Source: an uncultured bacterium (GTDB lineage: Bacteria; Patescibacteriota; Gracilibacteria; UBA4473). From it: a stretch of 5,042 nt of DNA. Shown piece after piece: positions 1 to 5,042 of this stretch (the stretch's first letter is position 1; each line of letters begins with the position of its first letter). Under the pieces are notes generated by a model that saw only the letters and a program-made list of their open reading frames with translations, ran no database searches and was not told the origin of the DNA. The translations under genes and the position numbers were made by a program. The stretch lies in assembly GCA_947311285.1 (NCBI GenBank), contig CAMZKS010000011.1, forward strand, positions 1 to 5,042, written 5' to 3'.

Positions 1-789
1 GTTAGAAAATTCCTTTTAATAGACAAAACACGACCGCGTTTAAATCCAGATATGCCCCTACACCAGGAAATCGATCAATCTTGGGAGCAACGTAAAGGTA
101 TTTATGGTGCAACAGCCGACATTGAAGTTAGACCCGATATTAAAAATGAAGATATTGTGGCAGAGGCTAAACGAATTATTGAACAAATTCCAGCCAACCT
201 AATTCCAAAAGCCCCAAAGACTAAAAAGATTGCCGTGTTTGCTTCTAAAAACGGGAGCACCCTACAAGGTTTAGCCGATGCGAAAGCGAAAGGGCGAATT
301 CCAAATGTAGTATTTGAGCTCTTTGTTACCGACCAACCTGATTGCGGTGCTTTAGAAAAAGCGAAAGCGATCAAGTTCAATGAAATTGAAGTCATGCCAA
401 ATAATGGTGAGGACCGTGAAGATTATGATAGAGAAATTACAAACTTAGTTCGAGAGTTTAAACCTGAATGGATCTTACTTGCTGGCTGGATGCGAATCTT
501 TAGCCCTGTTTTCTGTAATCAATTTGGTGATATCACTTTAAATGTTCACCCGTCATTGCTCCCTAAATTTGCCGGACTTAAAGACGCGGAAGTACATCAA
601 AAAGTACTAGATTACGAAGAAAAATATACCGGCGCCACTATTCACCGTATTACCGCAGAAGTTGACGCAGGTGAAAGCGTATTACAACGAAAAGTACTGG
701 TTGAAGAAGACGATGATGTAGATAGCCTACGTGTTAAAGTTCAACGACAAGAAATTTTAGGTTTCTGTGAAATTTTAGAACGACGGTAA
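1..789 (+). CDS. purN: Phosphoribosylglycinamide formyltransferase (PurN) fused behind a shikimate kinase-like domain; 5' partial
   Basis: PurN transfers a formyl group from 10-formyltetrahydrofolate to glycinamide ribonucleotide, the third step of cytosolic purine synthesis. Numbering from the ATG at 52, the PurN domain covers residues ~58-245. It shows KIAVFASKNGSTLQ (phosphate-binding loop), AGWMRIFSP, LNVHPSLLPKFAGL, and GATIHRITAEVDAG. Asn164, His166, His198 and Asp205 match E. coli Asn106, His108, His137 and Asp144, so it should be active. It ends at ILERR, shorter at the C-terminus than the 212-residue E. coli enzyme. The frame is open back to base 1, with 17 codons before the ATG at 52. 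Those codons and the next ~45 residues resemble a shikimate kinase C-terminus: a TRPRL LID motif (bases 28-42), then QRKGIYGATADIEV and EDIVAEAKRII. The ATG at 52 falls inside this domain and lacks a Shine-Dalgarno sequence, and no ATG, GTG or TTG lies at the linker near residue 50. I therefore read one fused protein of at least 262 residues. PurN is very secure; the shikimate kinase assignment is moderate, because its P-loop lies outside the window and another small P-loop kinase is possible. Confidence 0.9.
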   Translation, partial: VRKFLLIDKTRPRLNPDMPLHQEIDQSWEQRKGIYGATADIEVRPDIKNEDIVAEAKRIIEQIPANLIPKAPKTKKIAVFASKNGSTLQGLADAKAKGRIPNVVFELFVTDQPDCGALEKAKAIKFNEIEVMPNNGEDREDYDREITNLVREFKPEWILLAGWMRIFSPVFCNQFGDITLNVHPSLLPKFAGLKDAEVHQKVLDYEEKYTGATIHRITAEVDAGESVLQRKVLVEEDDDVDSLRVKVQRQEILGFCEILERR

Positions 790-838
790 TTATACTGACA
801 TCCTCCGCAGGGATGATCTGAGTTGAGATTTAAAATTC

Positions 839-862
839 AAAAAAGCCCGAAAGGGCTTTTTT
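839..862. terminator. Bidirectional Rho-independent terminator
   Basis: A perfect inverted repeat pairs AAAAAAGCCC (839-848) with GGGCTTTTTT (853-862) around a GAAA tetraloop. On the + strand a GC stem is followed by six T; on the - strand the same holds. It lies 49 bp past the stop of the PurN fusion gene and 89 bp past the stop of the convergent sigma-like gene, so it can end transcripts from both. The GC core is only four pairs, extended by A-T pairs. Confidence 0.88.
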
Positions 863-951
863 ATCCAGAATAATTTTAGGCTCTACTGTATTCATCGTTT
901 TTCCTCATTTGACTCAGAAATCACTTCTGCATGCTCGAAAAATGATTTTAA

Positions 952-2370
952 CTAACCCGAACGCGCTAGGCAACTAAGCTTCCTTAGGGCCTTATCATAA
1001 ACCTGTTTAGCATATGATCCTGAAAATCCTAATTTCTCTCCTATCTCTCTGAATGTTTTACTACCTTTCTGTCTCTCATAAAAAATACCATCACCGCCTA
1101 TTCCGAAACGCAATCTCACCACTCTTTCTTCAAGAGGTTTTAATGATAATAGAGCACGATTAAGCGATTCCAAAAGTTCCCTATCAGCTACAGCTTCGAT
1201 TCCCCTACTCTCCGTCACTAGGTTTTGATCCTCCAGGCTCTGGGCGGGGCGATTTATATTAATAAATACATCCCTCCATCGGTGAAACGCTACCGCGCCT
1301 TCTTTTTCAATTTCATCTCTGACATCAGAAGCCGGTAAACTTTTCACAAACTCCGAAAAAGCCGACTCATCACTTGGTAAATCACCTAGAGCCTGTTTAA
1401 ACTTTTTAGCCACGGTCTTATCATGACGGCACCTCACCCCAGAAGGAACGTAATTAAATTCTGCACGATTATGAGAGCCGATCGCTAACATAGAACCGTT
1501 AACAGAAGTTTTTAAATAGGCTGCAAAATTTTCACCTTCGTCTGGATTGCACTTACTTATACACCTTGCCATTTCAGACAGTGCCATAGCTAATAATTCT
1601 TCTGTGTCTGTAGTAGGGTATTTTTTATTAAAATCTCTAACCAGTTTCACAATCAAACCGTAGTGCAGTCTGACAATTTCATTCTTAGCTTCAGGATCTT
1701 CTTTTTTTGCCTTTTGGTAAAGCTGCTCTCGTTCATCATCTGTCATTAATGTTAAGCTTCCATCTTTTTCTAGACGAAATGGTTTTTGGTGTTTTTCACC
1801 CAACACAGCTTTCCAAAAATATTTTTGCTTAGCCCCAAACACCTTAATCCACTCAGGATGAAAATTGCCCTTAACTGTTAACTTCTTCTCAATTACCGCT
1901 CCATACATGCCAACTACGCAATCCCCTCCAGCATTAAACGATGCTTTATTTTCGTCAAACCCACCATCAACAGCCAAGAGTTCTGGATCTTGCTCTCCCT
2001 CATCTGAATAATCAGCAGTATAACCATCCGTAATTATTCGAGCCAAAGGTTGTTTCTTTTTAGTCTTTGTTTGCACGGCTAATACTTTGGTAATACCTAA
2101 TCCAGATAAATAGTCTAAATTTTTAGGACCACTCACGATAACTAACCCTTCTTTTTCTGTAACATCCGTTATCCCTAGTCTCGTTAATGCACTTTTTATA
2201 TCATTTAATTGTTGTTTTGATTCTGTTACCGCAAAAACCAATGATTCTCCATATGCAAAATCCTCTCCAACTATAGGAGACGGTGCTATCGCTTCCTGCA
2301 AAACCGAAGTCGCTTGCGCTTGTAAAGCGTCTGGAGACTCTAAATCGATAGTACTAATTTTTTCTGACAT
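952..2370 (-). CDS. Divergent sigma-70-family RNA polymerase sigma factor with an unrecognised N-terminal domain
   Basis: The likely role is to direct RNA polymerase to a set of promoters. Of 472 residues, ~205-300 match sigma regions 1.2/2: LMTDDEREQLYQKAKKEDPEA, IVRLHYGLIVKLVRDF, then ISKCNPDEGENFAAYLKTS, like the DKFDPERGFRFSTY stretch of group 1 and 2 factors. Residues ~308-350 look like region 3, and SLEDQ (378-382) like the SLD segment of region 3.2. Residues ~405-466 are region 4: SLKPLEERVVRLRFGI, then FREIGEKLGFSGSYAKQVYDKALRKL. Unusual points are about 200 N-terminal residues I do not recognise, loss of the two tryptophans of region 2.3 (Thr288-Ser289 here), an insertion of about eight residues after RFGI, and replacement of the usual RERIRQIE recognition helix by GSYAKQVY. 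The ATG at 2370 is chosen because the frame begins there and a strong promoter lies immediately upstream; there is no Shine-Dalgarno. It follows the large surface-protein gene by 35 bp on the same strand. The family call is firm. Promoter specificity, and whether it is an active sigma or a sigma-derived regulator, are unknown. Confidence 0.85.
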   Translation of the reverse strand: MSEKISTIDLESPDALQAQATSVLQEAIAPSPIVGEDFAYGESLVFAVTESKQQLNDIKSALTRLGITDVTEKEGLVIVSGPKNLDYLSGLGITKVLAVQTKTKKKQPLARIITDGYTADYSDEGEQDPELLAVDGGFDENKASFNAGGDCVVGMYGAVIEKKLTVKGNFHPEWIKVFGAKQKYFWKAVLGEKHQKPFRLEKDGSLTLMTDDEREQLYQKAKKEDPEAKNEIVRLHYGLIVKLVRDFNKKYPTTDTEELLAMALSEMARCISKCNPDEGENFAAYLKTSVNGSMLAIGSHNRAEFNYVPSGVRCRHDKTVAKKFKQALGDLPSDESAFSEFVKSLPASDVRDEIEKEGAVAFHRWRDVFININRPAQSLEDQNLVTESRGIEAVADRELLESLNRALLSLKPLEERVVRLRFGIGGDGIFYERQKGSKTFREIGEKLGFSGSYAKQVYDKALRKLSCLARSG

Positions 2371-2376
2371 AATGAC

Positions 2377-2404
2377 ATCATAAGTCTTGATCCAAAAATG
2401 TCAA
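2377..2404 (-). promoter_or_regulatory. Housekeeping-type promoter of the sigma-like gene, predicted leaderless
   Basis: On the - strand TTGACA (2404-2399), a perfect -35 box, is followed after 16 bp by TATGAT (2382-2377), one mismatch from the TATAAT -10 box. A start about seven bases past the -10 falls at or within a base or two of position 2370, the A of the ATG, so the transcript should have essentially no leader. This agrees with the absence of a Shine-Dalgarno. The -35 box begins one base after the TAG stop (2406-2408) of the upstream gene. Confidence 0.75.
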
Positions 2405-2405
2405 C

Positions 2406-5042
2406 CTATCGCTTAACCTCTACATATTTCCCTCGGCGAAATGGAGCCACCGTGCGATAACTTTTATAATTTTTAGCCGCAGTAGTAATACCTTTTAGGT
2501 TGGCCAAAGTTGAGCGCAATTTGAATTCACCCGCATCAACCCGTGCTGCGGCAATACCGACTTCCGATTCTTTTGGCAAGGCTAGTTTTTCCAGTCGTGA
2601 CTGCATTCTTTTAGGGGTCCCATCAGCCGACAACGCGGCTTGTCTTGATCTCCATGCGGCTCGTTGTTCCTCTATGAGCCTTTCTGGTTTCGAGGTTATT
2701 CGACTTTGTGTTCGAGTAGGATAAGTCATCCGACGACGCAAGCTTTCAAGTCGCAACTGAGCTTTAGATTTTGTTTTTATAGCCTGATTTTTATCATGAA
2801 AAGATTTACTTTGATTGGGCGTAAGCCGTTGCAGAGTTTCTTTTTTAGAAATATTAGAAAAATTCAAACTCCCGCCACCACCACCTCTAATTTCACGCGT
2901 GTCATTTGTAATATAAAAAGATTTATCCCCCAAAAGCTTGACCACATTACCAGCGTCATCCACTAATGTGTAAGTAATAAATTTAGGTTGAAAATCTAAA
3001 AACCCAGGATCTATATCTAACTCTGCATTCCAACGACCATCACTCGTTCTATTTAAAGCCTTCATTCTGGCCGCCCCTTCAATTTCAGCACTAACGGAGA
3101 TAATGTCAGCCTCCGCAACTTCTAGTAGTACGTTGAGCTTACCTCCCGCCAAAATAGAGGTATTAGCACCATGACCGCTTAAAATGGCCGTACGATCCGT
3201 TAACTGCTCTTTTGTAGCTAAACGTTGATCAAGATTAATTGAGCCCGTTAAGAAGTCACTTTTGTTCCCATTAACATCAAATATTGTAATCGGAAACTGT
3301 AAGGCAGAATTGTCTATATTTCCTTGGTTCACATAAATAATCCGCCCCGTACCGTCTGCATCTTGATTTGTAAAAATAGTGCCCGCTGGACTGCCCGTAA
3401 TGGCCCTTAAATCAATTGAAAACGAATCAAAATCACAGCCAATATCGCTTTTATCCGGGAATAAAAAGAACACACCATCAGCAGCCCCATTATTAAAGTC
3501 GGCGGTAAAATTATCATCGCCCTCACCTTGATTTATAACTTGGAAAGTGGCTCCGCAAGTAGTGTTAAATGTCGGCACTTGGTTTTCAATTTGCAGTGTA
3601 TTAGTCGTAGCTGAAACGGTATTCCCCGCTTTATCAAACACGGTTAATATTTGATTAAAAGGGGCATCATTCAGGCTTCCGGGGGTAATCAAAAAACTCT
3701 GAGGCGTTGTCGCCGTGTTAAAATTTTCGGTTCCACCGCCAATAGCTGATAAATCTAAATTATAATTTATTATATCCCCTACTGAAGCGGCTGTATCAAT
3801 CGGAAGAGCCACTTCAAGGGTATCCCCTATTTTTCCTGGAACCGGGTTCCCTGTAATAGATAAAATATCAGCTGTCGCCAAAACCGGGCGAATTAGATCA
3901 ACACCAATCGCGTTTGTCGTTTGAATTGGGAGCGTATTTCCGGCATCGTCCCGAAATAAAACATCAACCGTAAAGGCGTTTGTGTCTAAATTCACTTCTT
4001 GCAAAGCAATCTGAGTATCAGCGGCCGGCACGTTTGTTAAGTTTGTTATACTGCCGCCAATACTTGAAAAATCAACCGTCATAAATACTGTGTCTCCCGA
4101 AGTTTCAGTTGGCAACGTGAGCGTAATTATATCATTAATTCCGGCCACCGTTTTACCTGCTGGTAAGACCAATAAATCATGACCTGTAAAATTATAACTC
4201 GGTAATTGATTATCTAAGTTTACATTAAAATTAGAATAACTCGCCTCAACGTTCGTCCCCGTGTAACTAACCGTTAAAGGCAAAGAAAAAGAACCATCAT
4301 CGTTATCCGTCACTACCGTAAAGGGCTCCGTAAAATTAGCCCGATCACTTCCGCCAATAGTAGATAAATTTAATCTAGTTTTAGAGAGTCTTCCAGAAAA
4401 ATCAAAAGGTGCATAGGTAAAATTAATGGTATCACCAACAATGAATATATCACTTACATCTCCGCCGGTAGCCCCCGCAGAAGTCACCTTTGCAGCGTAA
4501 TTCGTAGTATCAACCACTAAGCGTTCGGCCATGAAATCTGTCGCTAAAGCGTTTACATTCAAATATCTAATCTCAAAAAACTCGCCTTTTTCGTCCATAT
4601 TATCCGCAAATAAAGCAAGGTTTTGGATTTCTAGTTCGCCACTACCTGACAACTCAAACTGTAACTGATCGGGCGTAAAGCTCACATTAGCAACAGTAAG
4701 ACTACCGTTATTAACCACAAAGTTAGGCGTCAAAGACGCAAACTGTAAGTTCGCTGGTTCTCCAAACTCAAGCGTTATGTCAGGCATTACGCCACTGCTA
4801 CTAATAACGTAATCTTCTAAGGCTATTAAATCATATTGGTTACTTGGGTCATTAAAAACCGAGACAACGTTGTTCAGGCCTTCAAAAAAGTTATTTAAAT
4901 CAAATACCGTATTAAAGGCCGTAATTACAAAAGTAGTTTCATTATTATTACTGTCGATAGCGGTAATTGCATCGGTATCAGCAAATTGGTCTAAGTTTTG
5001 TAGAATATCGGCGCCATTAAGCGTTGAGTTTGTTAAACTTAA
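2406..5042 (-). CDS. Large Ig-like repeat protein, probably surface-exposed, with a basic C-terminal tail; 5' partial
   Basis: I do not recognise a named family. The frame is open from the window edge to the TAG at 2406-2408, giving at least 878 residues; the internal ATG at 4787 has 85 in-frame codons before it, so it is probably not the start. Numbering from that ATG, residues ~112-629 form about five degenerate beta-rich units of roughly 85-115 residues. Four carry an (S/A)xIGG or related AITG motif (LSTIGGS, FSSIGGS, LSAIGGG, LRAITGS). Most end in a D(D/K/V)xGN motif (FRDDAGN, VFDKAGN, IFDVNGN, LVDDAGN), typical of bacterial Ig-like domains in adhesins, S-layer and cell-wall proteins. Residues 635-640 are GGGGGS, followed by a 153-residue tail with about 36 Lys/Arg and 13 Asp/Glu, while the preceding 640 residues hold only about 30 Lys/Arg. 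No LPXTG motif or C-terminal membrane helix is seen. A signal peptide would lie outside the window. Surface location is inferred from the repeats. It is followed on the same strand by the sigma-like gene after 35 bp, without a terminator. Confidence 0.8.
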   Translation of the reverse strand, partial: LSLTNSTLNGADILQNLDQFADTDAITAIDSNNNETTFVITAFNTVFDLNNFFEGLNNVVSVFNDPSNQYDLIALEDYVISSSGVMPDITLEFGEPANLQFASLTPNFVVNNGSLTVANVSFTPDQLQFELSGSGELEIQNLALFADNMDEKGEFFEIRYLNVNALATDFMAERLVVDTTNYAAKVTSAGATGGDVSDIFIVGDTINFTYAPFDFSGRLSKTRLNLSTIGGSDRANFTEPFTVVTDNDDGSFSLPLTVSYTGTNVEASYSNFNVNLDNQLPSYNFTGHDLLVLPAGKTVAGINDIITLTLPTETSGDTVFMTVDFSSIGGSITNLTNVPAADTQIALQEVNLDTNAFTVDVLFRDDAGNTLPIQTTNAIGVDLIRPVLATADILSITGNPVPGKIGDTLEVALPIDTAASVGDIINYNLDLSAIGGGTENFNTATTPQSFLITPGSLNDAPFNQILTVFDKAGNTVSATTNTLQIENQVPTFNTTCGATFQVINQGEGDDNFTADFNNGAADGVFFLFPDKSDIGCDFDSFSIDLRAITGSPAGTIFTNQDADGTGRIIYVNQGNIDNSALQFPITIFDVNGNKSDFLTGSINLDQRLATKEQLTDRTAILSGHGANTSILAGGKLNVLLEVAEADIISVSAEIEGAARMKALNRTSDGRWNAELDIDPGFLDFQPKFITYTLVDDAGNVVKLLGDKSFYITNDTREIRGGGGGSLNFSNISKKETLQRLTPNQSKSFHDKNQAIKTKSKAQLRLESLRRRMTYPTRTQSRITSKPERLIEEQRAAWRSRQAALSADGTPKRMQSRLEKLALPKESEVGIAAARVDAGEFKLRSTLANLKGITTAAKNYKSYRTVAPFRRGKYVEVKR
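2901..4454 (-). repeat. Tandem degenerate Ig-like protein repeats (about five units)
   Basis: Within the large protein, units run approximately 4454-4203, 4175-3888, 3887-3573, 3572-3228 and 3206-2901, read 5' to 3' on the - strand. Shared landmarks are a GD(T/I) strand start, an IGG turn, and a closing DxAGN strand followed by an N(Q/L)xP-type linker (DNQLP, DLIRP, ENQVP). The first unit lacks the DxAGN ending and the last lacks the IGG turn. At DNA level only short stretches such as CCGCCAATA (for example near 4351 and 4052) recur, so the repeats are old rather than recently duplicated. Boundaries are by eye. Confidence 0.6.

Noticed and set aside
52..54. ATG at 52 as the start of PurN.
   Set aside because: It falls within the kinase-like domain, has no Shine-Dalgarno, and the conserved match extends upstream to base 1.
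102..395. A 97-codon open frame on the - strand.
   Set aside because: It lies antisense inside the conserved PurN fusion gene and its translation shows no recognisable protein features.
830..895. A 21-codon - strand reading frame (MNTVEPKIIL...) with a well-spaced GAGG seven bases before its ATG, downstream of the sigma-like gene.
   Set aside because: It runs through the perfect terminator hairpin and its stop codon lies beyond the - strand U-run, so a terminated transcript would lack the stop. There is no independent sign of coding.
2500..2966. Two overlapping + strand open frames of 74 and 100 codons.
   Set aside because: Both are antisense to the basic tail and last repeat of the large - strand gene and look like composition shadows.
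4785..4787. ATG at 4787 as the start of the large Ig-repeat protein.
   Set aside because: The same frame stays open for 85 more codons to the window edge, and the added residues have the same Asn/Asp-rich beta-type composition, so the true start is probably further right.

Overview
The window holds three protein-coding regions, two of which run off its edges, and one intergenic gap. Coding is dense, and stop codons are TAA or TAG with no sign of recoding. The base composition looks moderately AT-rich by eye. The mix of an unusual enzyme fusion, a very large Ig-repeat protein and a divergent sigma factor would fit an uncultured bacterium, possibly of the Patescibacteria/CPR type. That placement is inference; no marker gene is present.

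Left part, + strand (1-789): the 3' portion of a gene whose reading frame is open from base 1. Its C-terminal ~190 residues are a complete phosphoribosylglycinamide formyltransferase (PurN, de novo purine synthesis). The residues before it resemble the C-terminal end of a shikimate kinase (LID motif RPRL, then QRKGIY and ADIEV). The gene therefore looks like an AroK-PurN fusion joining aromatic-amino-acid and purine synthesis. Bases 790-951 separate two convergent genes and carry a perfect GAAA-loop hairpin flanked by A and T runs, a bidirectional terminator.

Middle, - strand (952-2370): a 472-residue sigma-70-family protein. Regions 1.2/2, 3 and 4 are recognisable, but about 200 unrecognised residues precede them, and the residues that normally read the -10 and -35 elements have changed. 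The gene has a near-consensus housekeeping promoter (TTGACA, 16 bp, TATGAT) placed so that transcription should begin at or next to the ATG, giving a leaderless mRNA.

Right part, - strand (2406-5042): at least 878 residues of a large, probably surface-exposed protein whose start lies beyond the window. It has about five degenerate Ig-like repeats, then a glycine run, then a 153-residue strongly basic tail. It sits 35 bp upstream of the sigma gene on the same strand, with no terminator between them, so read-through into the sigma gene is likely. A regulatory link between the two is possible but unproven.
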